This document shows, piece by piece, positions 1 through 6,612 of a stretch of DNA of 18,527 bases. The position numbers were made by a program, and so were the translations under genes. This DNA is from CAVPRW01 sp046727435 [NCBI: bacterium] (lineage in GTDB: Bacteria; Tectomicrobia; Entotheonellia; J063): the NCBI GenBank assembly GCA_046727435.1, contig JBKPCR010000245.1:1-18527 (forward strand), given 5' to 3'. How positions within the stretch are numbered: position 1 is the stretch's first letter; every line of letters starts with the position of its first letter. The notes below the pieces were generated by a model. That model saw only the letters and a list, made by a program, of their open reading frames with translations, made no database searches and was not told the origin of the DNA.

Positions 1-123
1 CTCCAGTGTTTGACGACAGGCTTGTGCTCAAGCGTGATGCATTCTCGCCAATTTCACCTCAGATCCTCGATCCTGGCAGGCATCTGGTCAGCTCATTCTG
101 TTTCCGGCGGCTTTCCAGAGGCC

Positions 124-468
124 TCACCGACTCCACGAGGCAGAGCCCCCATAGGCTCCCGAGATGGAGCCTGAGCCACCACCCCATGAGGCTGAGCCGC
201 CGTAGTGCCCAGTGGCGGAGCCTGAGCCATGACTCCACGAGGCGGAGCCACCGTAACGCCCGGTGACTGAGCCCGAGCTATACCCCCACGCCGGGGGGCG
301 GCCATAGTAGGCCCCATGGTAGGCGCCGCCATACCCCCAGGCAGCGGTGCCGCCCCAGCCCCCGTAGGTGTGGTAGCTGCGATAGGCAACCCAGGCTTCG
401 GCCGGAAGTGATACGGACAACGCGACGATCACGCCCATCAGCAGCACTAGGAACTTTGTTCGGTTCAT
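124..468 (-). CDS. small exported Gly/Ser/Tyr-rich repeat protein
   Basis: This encodes a 114-residue protein of unknown function. It starts with a clear signal peptide: a basic MNRTK, a hydrophobic stretch to about residue 22, and a likely cleavage after AEA (PAEA-W). The mature part is almost entirely Gly, Ser, Tyr, Trp and Ala. From about residue 64 it is built of three units of 17 residues sharing YGGSASW and GSGSxTG. The start is supported by a full GGAGGTGA ribosome binding site (475-482) 6 bases before the ATG. It lies 28 bases downstream of the DUF2092 gene on the same strand, so the two are probably co-transcribed. The composition resembles flexible surface or envelope proteins. I do not recognise a named family, and no catalytic motif is visible. 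Confidence 0.75.
   Translation of the reverse strand: MNRTKFLVLLMGVIVALSVSLPAEAWVAYRSYHTYGGWGGTAAWGYGGAYHGAYYGRPPAWGYSSGSVTGRYGGSASWSHGSGSATGHYGGSASWGGGSGSISGAYGGSASWSR
127..279 (-). repeat. 51-base in-frame tandem repeat
   Basis: The 3' half of the Gly-rich gene holds three tandem coding units of 51 bases (17 codons); the last is cut short by the stop codon. Each unit carries YGGSASW followed by a GSGS-rich linker. The copies differ at several positions, so this is an aged coding repeat, not a CRISPR or recent slippage product. Confidence 0.75.
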
Positions 469-496
469 GATGCTTCACCTCCCTCTGCTCGGGTCT

Positions 497-1348
497 TTAC
501 TGAGCCTTTTGGCCTGCCGGGGAATCAAACGCAATCTGTGTGGCGTTACTGGGAGTTTTGAACACAAAACGGCTGGCAGCGAGCCTGGGCTTGAGGTTCC
601 AGTCGGCGAAATCGACCAGAAAGCGCGGGAAATTCTGCACCGTCGTGTAGGTCACCACCAAACGCCGTGGCAGCGCGCTCTTGCCCGTTGCGATCCAGAT
701 TTCCCAATTGACCCCCGGACCCGTGAACGCCAGGTGCTCGCACGGCACCCCATCCACCGTGGCCGGTCCCACCACGAGGGCACTGGTCAGGTCTTTGGTC
801 AGCACGGCGTAAGGGTCGCTGAACATGACGTCGGCGGAGGGGAAGTAGATACCGGTGTTGTCCATCACGCCCTTCAACATCGCATCGATCGTGTCTGGTG
901 CGCCGGCAACAGAGTACACACGAGTCTTCGGAGCGAAGGCCGCGATGTACGTGCCGTCATAATAGAATTCGAAGTTGGGCGCCTCGCCCGTGACGTGTAC
1001 GCGGAGCTTGTTCGGCCGTTGCAGGGCGACCTCGGAGGCGGCGAACAGCGTGATAAATTGGCCCGTGTTGGCGGGAACTTCCACCGTGCTGCGGGACCGG
1101 TAGGTAAAGGCCTTGGCCGCGCCCAGTGTTGCACTCATGCGCTTCAGCAGGTCGAGGGCCCGCTGCTCTATGATCGGGGTGGGCGCTGGCGTCTGCGGCG
1201 CCTCCTGAGCTGTCGCGCCGGCGGGAGCCTGGGCTTGCTGGGCGGGCCCTAGAGCCGGCAATGCAAGAACGATTACGGCTATCAGGATGGCCTGCGGCGA
1301 CTTGTTTGCGAAGCCATTCTTCATGCGCGCTATCCGCTCTATTGGCAT
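497..1348 (-). CDS. DUF2092 family exported protein
   Basis: This 283-residue protein matches what I know of the DUF2092 family, predicted periplasmic proteins thought to have a LolA/LppX-like lipoprotein-carrier fold. It has an N-terminal signal segment (hydrophobic AILIAVIVLALPALG at about 20-34), a Gln/Ala/Pro-rich linker to about residue 58, and then the folded domain. Typical stretches are RPNKLRVHVTGE, FYYDGTYIAAFAP, a DTIDAMLKGVMDNTGI segment, VDGVPCEHLAFTG and PRRLVVTY. The first ATG is preferred because GAGGGG lies 7 bases upstream; a second in-frame ATG (1322-1324) has a poorer site. It lies in a run of same-strand envelope genes after the Mla-like cluster, so a lipid- or envelope-related role is plausible but inferred. 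Confidence 0.82.
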   Translation of the reverse strand: MPIERIARMKNGFANKSPQAILIAVIVLALPALGPAQQAQAPAGATAQEAPQTPAPTPIIEQRALDLLKRMSATLGAAKAFTYRSRSTVEVPANTGQFITLFAASEVALQRPNKLRVHVTGEAPNFEFYYDGTYIAAFAPKTRVYSVAGAPDTIDAMLKGVMDNTGIYFPSADVMFSDPYAVLTKDLTSALVVGPATVDGVPCEHLAFTGPGVNWEIWIATGKSALPRRLVVTYTTVQNFPRFLVDFADWNLKPRLAASRFVFKTPSNATQIAFDSPAGQKAQ

Positions 1349-1484
1349 GATCAGTCCCCTCGATTGGTATACACTTGCATTTCGCCGAAGAGGGCGTCCC
1401 GGTCAGGGTTCCCCGAGCTCATAGCGGTGGTGCCGTTCACTTAATCTGGCAATAGGAGGTCGGCGGGCGTGGCGGCGCCGGTCG

Positions 1485-1916
1485 TTAAGGGGAGATACTC
1501 CTGGCCATCCGCCTTGAAAAGAGATCCATGGCGTTCTGGACATCACCCCATTCCCACTGCGCTGCCGCCTTGATACTCCCACCGCCGGCTCCCCTAGCGA
1601 CCGCAGCGGCGAGAAGTTGCCCCGTGGCGGCATCCGTCAGCTTCGCTTCAGCCTGCAGCGAGCCCGCAAAGACTTGCTTTCCAGTGGCCAGTGAGCCGAC
1701 CGTACTGAGGACGCGAGCCTGGGGGACGACCAATGAGATCGGGCGCAGACCGGGCGTGGCCGCCTCTGCATCCGTGATCGCCACCTGCAGCTTCATCACC
1801 CCCGGCCCGGGGGTGGCAACGATCTGGAACTTCTCACCGAACTCCTTTTCCAAGGCGCCGTTGAAGTAGGTGGTCAGTGCTTGCTGATCCGACAGCGCAA
1901 CCTTCAGAAGGTGCTG
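1485..1916 (-). pseudogene. 5'-truncated DUF3313-like lipoprotein gene
   Basis: The reading frame runs without a stop from directly after the TAG of the PqiC gene to 1485 and reads like the C-terminal half of a DUF3313 lipoprotein. It shows a helix like LSDQQALTTYF, then PGPGVMKLQVAITDAEA, a VGSLATGKQVFAGSLQAEAKLTDAATGQLLAAAV-type strand pair (about 1600-1730), and WGDVQNAMDLFSRRMARSI at the end. Family members are usually about 200 residues or more with a lipobox; here the signal peptide and roughly the first 80 residues are missing. The only start candidate I find is a TTG at 1851-1853, without a good ribosome binding site. It is in the same frame as the upstream PqiC gene, separated only by the stop codon, as if a deletion had joined the two. 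Probably a remnant; expression by readthrough or from TTG is possible. Confidence 0.6.
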
Positions 1917-2537
1917 CTACTCGCGCACCGCCGCCCGTGATGCCAAGCGCTGAATGGCCACGGCGATGTCGCGGCTGAGCGTTCCGATCATCTGGTTCAT
2001 GGCCAGCACCATCGCCTCATAGTCTCGCCCGCCCACCGGGGTATTGAGAGACGTCCGCTGAGTCATCAGTTGTCGCTCGGCGCCATCCAGGATGCTCCAG
2101 AGCGCCAGTAACACGCTCTCACCACCCAGCCCGCCGTCGAAATTCAACACCTCCACCTTGACCTGATAGTCGACGGGAGAGGACCGCGGCCAAGCATGCA
2201 GCAGGATATGATCCGTGGGGATGAGGAGGGCCAGATTTTCGGCGAGCACGCGGGACACGTTGTCCTGCAGTGGTTCGGCCCAGCGATCGAACTCGCCGAG
2301 GGTTAATTGGTTGCGGCTCGCACGGGTCACGATCTGCGGCCGATCCAGATATTTCGGGAACGTGATCGGTCCCAGCCCGATGACCGGGCCCCGCTCTGCC
2401 GCCGTAGCCGGGGTCGTCTCTGACGCGCTCAGGGGGTTCAAGACATAAAAGCGCGACGGCGTGCTCGCACACGCGCCCAGCGCAAGGAGCGAGATCACCA
2501 GCGTCACCAGAGCTAGTCGCCACAGGAAAGGGCGCAT
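1917..2537 (-). CDS. PqiC/ABC-type transport auxiliary lipoprotein
   Basis: A 206-residue lipoprotein of the PqiC (ABC-type transport auxiliary lipoprotein) family, the outer-membrane partner of MCE transport systems. A signal peptide ends in the lipobox LGAC with the lipidated cysteine at residue 23. The family pattern follows: SRFYVLNPL (31-39), a GPVIGLGPITFPKYLDRPQIVTR segment (about 50-72), and EFDRWAEPLQDNVSRVLAENLA (about 82-103). The length is normal, so the gene is complete. Its GGAGG overlaps the stop region of the MlaD-like gene and only 3 bases separate that stop from this ATG, so translation is probably coupled. It likely links the inner-membrane MCE complex to the outer membrane. 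Confidence 0.88.
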   Translation of the reverse strand: MRPFLWRLALVTLVISLLALGACASTPSRFYVLNPLSASETTPATAAERGPVIGLGPITFPKYLDRPQIVTRASRNQLTLGEFDRWAEPLQDNVSRVLAENLALLIPTDHILLHAWPRSSPVDYQVKVEVLNFDGGLGGESVLLALWSILDGAERQLMTQRTSLNTPVGGRDYEAMVLAMNQMIGTLSRDIAVAIQRLASRAAVRE

Positions 2538-2540
2538 ATC

Positions 2541-3632
2541 CTACCTCCGACTGCCAGCTTTGCCGTAGACCAGGGAGTCTGGATTCCGTTCCAGGTAGTC
2601 GGCCAGCAGGCGAAAGGAGCGAGCGGCTCCTGAAAACTCCTGGAGCGTCTTATTCGTATCCTGCAGCACCCTGACCACATCGCCGTCCACCACCTGCTGC
2701 ATGCGCGCGATCGTCGCCCGCAGCCGCGTCGAGGTTTCCATGAGGTTGTCCGCCATCGGCGTCACCCGCGCATCCACATGGCGCAGGAGCTGCTGGCTGT
2801 CCTTCATGGTGGTACGCAACCCTTCAAGTGTCCTCTGGATGCCGTCGGACATGGGCCCCACCTGCGCATCGACCCGCCGGACAAGTTGCTGACCGTCCCG
2901 CACAAGCGCCGTGGCGGCTTCGAGCGCGTGGTTCAGGCGCTCGGCCACCTGGGCCGTCTGCTGATCGACACGCTGGACCGACTGCTCCGCCACCTGCGCC
3001 GTGGCACTCAGACGCTGGAGGAGATTTTTGACGTCCGGGCTGTGAATGAGGGTATTGAGGCCCTCGGCCGAGTGCGCGAGCTGACCGACCAGCTGCGCAA
3101 TCGGCAGTTGCCGGATTTCGGTCAGGGCTTGTGTGACGTTCTGGGCCATCTCCTGCATCGTGGTAGGCATGGTCGGAATTTCCGGGACCTTGCCGTCGCC
3201 CACGAAGCGGATCGGGGTGTCAGGATAGAAGCCTAGCTGCACGATGAGCTGCCCGGTGACGATGCTCTGCATCTCCAGTTGCGCGCGGAGACCGCGCTCG
3301 ATCAGCGGTTTGAGGAGCTGTCCATGCACGTCGATCTGTCGACCCACCTGGGTCATCCTCCCAGGTTCGATCTGGATGAAGACCGGAATGCGAAACTCGT
3401 TCTCCGAGGTCAGGAACTGCAGCTGGATGTCGGTCACGGAGCCCACTTTCACCCCCTGAAACTCTACCGGGGCGCCGACGTTCAGGCCTTTCACCGAGCC
3501 CTCGAAGTAGGCCACGAAGGTACGCTTCTCGGTCAGCCACTCGGCGCCGCCCAAGAGCAGGACCCCGATGACGATCAAGGCCACGGCCCCGACGACAAAC
3601 GCCCCGATTAGTTTTGGGTTCACCCGATTCAC
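2541..3632 (-). CDS. mlaD: MlaD/MCE-domain lipid transport protein
   Basis: A 363-residue substrate-binding component of an MCE (Mla-type) lipid transporter, anchored in the inner membrane and projecting into the periplasm. One N-terminal transmembrane helix (about residues 8-28) precedes a single MCE domain (about 38-150) with FEGSVKGLNVGAPVEFQGVKVG as its hallmark and a QLGFYPDTP-type end. The rest (about 160-350) is helical and rich in Gln/Val/Leu heptads, with repeated QQLVRRVDAQVGPMSDGIQ / QQLLRHVDARVTPMADNLM segments that suggest coiled-coil or tunnel-forming helices. E. coli MlaD lacks such a long tail; PqiB and YebT instead have several MCE domains. The start is GTG with AAGGAG 7 bases upstream. 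The gene lies 43 bases after the MlaF gene. Confidence 0.9.
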   Translation of the reverse strand: MNRVNPKLIGAFVVGAVALIVIGVLLLGGAEWLTEKRTFVAYFEGSVKGLNVGAPVEFQGVKVGSVTDIQLQFLTSENEFRIPVFIQIEPGRMTQVGRQIDVHGQLLKPLIERGLRAQLEMQSIVTGQLIVQLGFYPDTPIRFVGDGKVPEIPTMPTTMQEMAQNVTQALTEIRQLPIAQLVGQLAHSAEGLNTLIHSPDVKNLLQRLSATAQVAEQSVQRVDQQTAQVAERLNHALEAATALVRDGQQLVRRVDAQVGPMSDGIQRTLEGLRTTMKDSQQLLRHVDARVTPMADNLMETSTRLRATIARMQQVVDGDVVRVLQDTNKTLQEFSGAARSFRLLADYLERNPDSLVYGKAGSRR

Positions 3633-3675
3633 GACGCTGCTCCTTTCTTGGATGGACCGCCGCCTGACCGGTCCG

Positions 3676-4446
3676 TCAGGCCGTCTGCGCGCTCACTTCG
3701 CCGCGGGTGAGAAACGTCCGGACCTTCGGATCAGGGCAGGTCTCGCGCAGTTCCTTCGGGTCCCCACTCGCAATCATGGTTTTGGTGTCGGCATCGAGGA
3801 AGACCGAGTTGTTCCCAATCGTGAAGATGCTCGCCAATTCGTGCGTCACCACCACCACGGTGGCGCCGAGACTATCCCGCAGCTCGAGGATCAGCTCATC
3901 CAACAGCCGTGAGCTGATCGGGTCCAGCCCCGCCGAAGGTTCATCGAAAAACAGAATATCCGGATCGAGTGCCATGGCGCGGGCCAATCCGGCACGTTTT
4001 TGCATGCCCCCGCTGATCTGTGAGGGATAGTAGTCCTCGAAGCCGGCCAGCCCGACCAGAGCCAGCTTCAACGCGACCTGCTTGCGAATCTGGGCGGCGC
4101 CCAAATCGGTATATTGCTCGAGCGGCAGGGCCACGTTCTCCGCCAGCATCATCGAGCTCCATAAGGCGCCGCGTTGAAAGAGCACGCCGAAGCGGCGCTT
4201 GAGGCGATCTTGGGCCTCAGGAGGGGCCTCCCAGAAGCTCTCGCCATCGATCAACACCTCCCCCTGGGCTGGGGGCTTCAAGCCGATGAGATGGCGCAGC
4301 AGGGTGCTCTTGCCGCACCCACTGCCGCCCATGATGATGAAGATGTCCCCGCGCCGCACCGTGAAGGTCAGGCCGCGCTGGATGATAAAGCTCCCATAGG
4401 CCATGGTCAGGTCGTGCACCGTGATGTGAGCCTCGGTTGAGGTCAT
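3676..4446 (-). CDS. mlaF: MlaF-type ABC transporter ATPase
   Basis: A 256-residue ABC ATPase that would power the MlaE permease from the cytoplasm. All motifs are present: Walker A GGSGCGKST (40-48), Q-loop Q91, signature ISGGMQKR (144-151), Walker B DILFFDEPSAGLDP (163-176) with catalytic E169, and the switch histidine H202 in VVTHEL. The ISGGMQKR signature, with lysine-arginine after the glutamine, and the phrase LFQRGALWSSMMLAENV are typical of MlaF/MCE ATPases, not of importers in general. The gene starts 21 bases after the end of the permease frame and is followed by the MlaD gene, the standard order. A purine-rich AAAGGAGGGGG lies upstream of the ATG at a slightly long spacing. Confidence 0.93.
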   Translation of the reverse strand: MTSTEAHITVHDLTMAYGSFIIQRGLTFTVRRGDIFIIMGGSGCGKSTLLRHLIGLKPPAQGEVLIDGESFWEAPPEAQDRLKRRFGVLFQRGALWSSMMLAENVALPLEQYTDLGAAQIRKQVALKLALVGLAGFEDYYPSQISGGMQKRAGLARAMALDPDILFFDEPSAGLDPISSRLLDELILELRDSLGATVVVVTHELASIFTIGNNSVFLDADTKTMIASGDPKELRETCPDPKVRTFLTRGEVSAQTA

Positions 4447-4467
4447 GGCGGTGTGCCCCCTCCTTTG

Positions 4468-5621
4468 CTACCACACCCGAAAGAAGATGACGGTCAGGAT
4501 GGCGGAGGCCAGGATGATGCAGACGATGCTGGTCACCACCGCCGAGGTCGTGGCCTGTCCCACCGCGGCGGCGCTGCGGCCACACTGCATGCCGCGTAAA
4601 CAGCCCGCCAAGGCCACCAGCAGGCCGTATACGCTGCTCTTGATTAGGCCTTGTGCACAGGCGCTGAGCGTCAGCGCGGCGCGCGTCTGCTGGAAGTATT
4701 CCACCGGAGAAATCTGCAGTACGGCGACGCCGATGAGGGCTCCGCCCAGGATGCCCAGGAGGTCAGCATATAGCGTTAAGAGCGGCATCATCATCACCAA
4801 TGCCAGCATCCGCGGCACCACCAGGAATTCCATGGGCGAGAGGCCGAGGGTGGGGTCAGGGCATCGATTTCTTCGTTCACCGTCATCGTGCCCAGCCGCG
4901 CCGCAAAGGCGGCCCCCGTCCGACCGGCCATAATGATGGTGGTCATCATCGCCCCCATCTCCAGCGTCATCGCCATACCCACGAGATTCGCCACATAGAT
5001 CTGCGCCCCAAACATGGCAAGTTGGACCGCCCCGATGAAGGCCAGGATGGCCCCCACCAGAAAACAGATCAAGCTCACGATCGGCAAGGCCTGGGCACCG
5101 CACTCCTGGATGAGCCCTATGAGCTCGACGGGGCGGAAGCGGGCCCTGCCGCGGAGGAATTGCCCCAGAGCGAGCACCGCTTCACCCACGAACCCGAGCA
5201 GGTCACCCACCGACGCGATCATGGCAAGCGTCTCCTGGCCCACTCGGTCGAGGAAGGGTTCCTGTATAGCCTCACGGCGGGCCCCCTGGCGTTCCGGCAC
5301 GGCGGTGGCAAGGTGCAACAGCCGTCTTAACCCCTCGGGGAGCCCCTCCTGACCCACCACAATCTGGCGCTGCGCCCCGAATGCCATGAGCTCAAGCAAG
5401 AAGGTCACGAGAGCACTATCCCAAGCGGTGAGTTCGGAGGTATCAAACGTCATGCGCTGTACACGTGGTATCGCCTCGATCTGCTGTTCCACGTCGGTGA
5501 GCGCTGGGACCTCGTCCTGCAGCCGCCAGCTGCCAGAAAGTTCTATCAGCAGTGTGTCCGCCGTCGGACGGCTGCAGTGCAACTCACCGCACCCGGGGGT
5601 CGCATCTACCATGCCATTCAC
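4468..5621 (-). pseudogene. mlaE: STAS-MlaE permease, frameshifted
   Basis: Two overlapping frames together read as one MlaE permease of about 383 residues. The first frame (from GTG 5621, with AAGGA 6 bases upstream) gives an N-terminal STAS-like domain (about residues 10-110, TLLIELSGSWRL...RVQRMTFDTSELTAWDSALV), then the permease core as far as GTMTVNEEIDAL. The second frame continues with TLGLSPMEFLVVPRMLALV, LLTLYADLLGILGGALIG and the C-terminal membrane helices, ending at the TAG 4468-4470. The switch lies in a C-rich stretch at about 4844-4857; an excess of two bases (or one missing) explains it and leaves a normal family length. STAS fusion to MlaE is known in many diderms. It is either a sequencing error at C runs, which I favour because downstream genes are intact, or a real inactivation that would stop the transporter. 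Confidence 0.8.
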
Positions 5622-5769
5622 TGGTCGTCCTTTCGTCGATCATTACGCAGCTTTGCGTGAGTTTCTGGCCCTCATGGGGAGGTCAAGCGCCGACGATCAC
5701 GAAGGCCCCATCGCTCTCCGCCACCACCGCTGACATCTTGCCGGTATCCTCATGTGCATTATGTGCGCT

Positions 5770-5819
5770 GGGAATCCCGCGGGACCACCTGCTCAGCATT
5801 CCCGAGGCCGGAAGGGCCG
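5770..5819 (-). other. inverted repeats between response regulator and Mla genes
   Basis: The 199-base gap between the response regulator stop (5821) and the MlaE start (5621) contains GGGAAT (5770-5775) facing ATTCCC (5798-5803), the palindrome TCCCGCGGGA (5775-5784), and a GGCC/GGCC stem with a short loop (5807-5819). On the minus strand these follow the regulator gene directly. There is no T run, so a classical intrinsic terminator is not supported; an RNA structure or operator is possible. Confidence 0.3.
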
Positions 5820-5820
5820 T

Positions 5821-6204
5821 TCACTCCGACGCGTCCTCTCCGATGGCCCTGCTGATTGCTTCGATCAGCGTGCCCTGATCGAAGGGCTTCCGCAGGTAGC
5901 CGACGGCACCCGCTCTCTGCACCCGCTCGCGCGTTGACACATCGTCATAGGCCGTGATGAACACGATCGGGATGAGTACCCCTGAGGCCGCCAGGTATTC
6001 CTGAAGCTGAAGCCCTGACATTCCCGGCAGGTGGACGTCCAGCACCAAGCAAGCCGTCTGGGCCCTATAGTCGGCATCGAGGAACTCATGCGCCGTGGCG
6101 AACGTTTCCACCGTAAACCCGGCTGACTGCAACAGCCGTTGCAACGCCCTGCGGACGGAAGCATCATCATCGATCACGGCGATCACCGGCGCGGTCTGGC
6201 GCAT
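5821..6204 (-). CDS. single-domain (REC) response regulator
   Basis: A 127-residue receiver domain without an output domain. Conserved positions are all visible: acidic triad D12-D13-D14, phospho-acceptor D56 (CLVLDVHLP), T84 (VFITAYDD) and K106 (YLRKPF). The sequence style (VIDDDASVRRALQRLLQSAGF...TFATAHEFL) is FixJ-like and close to the receiver of the regulator at 10112-10750, so the two are probably paralogues. The gene lies opposite to the histidine kinase at 6613, with a long leader between them. Without an output domain it may act as a phosphate sink or shuttle, or by protein contact. It could be co-transcribed with the Mla genes 199 bases downstream, but this is not certain. Confidence 0.9.
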   Translation of the reverse strand: MRQTAPVIAVIDDDASVRRALQRLLQSAGFTVETFATAHEFLDADYRAQTACLVLDVHLPGMSGLQLQEYLAASGVLIPIVFITAYDDVSTRERVQRAGAVGYLRKPFDQGTLIEAISRAIGEDASE

Positions 6205-6245
6205 GTGGCCCTCGGCTCTCTAGGCCGGGTCAGCCACGCATGGGG

Positions 6246-6431
6246 GTCCGGCCGCTGCACAAGGCACAGCCCTCTGAGCAGAGGAGACCGCGCGTCGGAG
6301 CGCAGCTCCTGGTCAAAGATTCCATCATCTCTTAGATTGAGAATATAATAGGATAGGGGAATGCTGGATATTGGACTTTGGTCCCGGGGTGATAGGCCTT
6401 ATGGCACGGCCAGGCTGACCTCTTCCGCCAG
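6246..6431. repeat. duplicated element, left copy
   Basis: This segment matches 9985-10165 in the same orientation. The first 83 bases (6246-6328) align without gaps to 9985-10067 with 6 mismatches by my count. A 5-base length difference follows, then 6371-6431 aligns to 10105-10165 with about 14 mismatches. Shared structures are CCTCTGAGCAGAGG (5-6 bp stem), GCGC...GCGC, and GGAC-N4-GTCC. In the right copy the outer part is the 3' end of a response regulator gene. Confidence 0.85.
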
Positions 6432-6480
6432 ATGATGCCGTGTAGCGTTGTCGTGGGACACCGACCTGCTGGTGGGCCAA
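6399..6480 (-). pseudogene. decayed C-terminal end of a LuxR-type regulator
   Basis: Translated on the minus strand, the end of the left duplicated copy reads HLAEEVSLAVP followed by TAA (6399-6401). It lines up with LLAEKIGLTAP near the C-terminus of the intact regulator at 10112-10750. Farther upstream the similarity fades and reading frames break, so only the tail of a third FixJ-type regulator seems to survive. The exact upstream limit is uncertain. Confidence 0.45.
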
Positions 6481-6612
6481 AAGCGGCCCGTTAAGCTTCA
6501 CGGCACTGCGTGTTGAAGGGCTGCTCCGCGACCTCTCGGCCGCCCTCGCGACCGTGCCGACCATGTCGCCGGCGGCTGAGGCTCTAGCAAGCAGATCGAG
6601 AGGGTGTGATTT

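Larger units (their letters stand above)
6205..6612. other. divergent intergenic region with rearranged remnant
   Basis: This 408-base gap separates the minus-strand response regulator from the plus-strand kinase. It holds the left copy of a duplicated element, the decayed end of a LuxR-type regulator, and an AT-rich patch with a TATAAT hexamer at 6344-6349. No convincing -35 box lies 16-18 bases upstream of that hexamer. Promoters for both flanking genes must lie here, but I cannot place them. Confidence 0.5.

Noticed and set aside
127-279. CRISPR-like regular repeat
   Set aside because: The 51-base units are contiguous, coding and in frame, without spacers.
467-1252. 261-codon open frame on the plus strand opposite the DUF2092 gene
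   Set aside because: It is the antisense shadow of a well-supported gene, has an Arg/His/Gly-rich composition without motifs, and GC-rich DNA produces many such frames.
6230-6328. 32-codon minus-strand frame (SLTRSCAPTRG...) shared with the right copy of the duplicated element (from 10067)
   Set aside because: Differences between copies are not clearly biased to silent positions, the two frames end very differently, and there is no good ribosome binding site. Conservation is better explained by the DNA or RNA element.
6344-6349. sigma-70 promoter for the kinase (TATAAT)
   Set aside because: No acceptable -35 hexamer at the proper distance; the hexamer may be chance in an AT-rich patch.
6325-6564. 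79-codon minus-strand frame
   Set aside because: It crosses the decayed regulator tail in another frame and the duplicated element; there is no motif or family resemblance.
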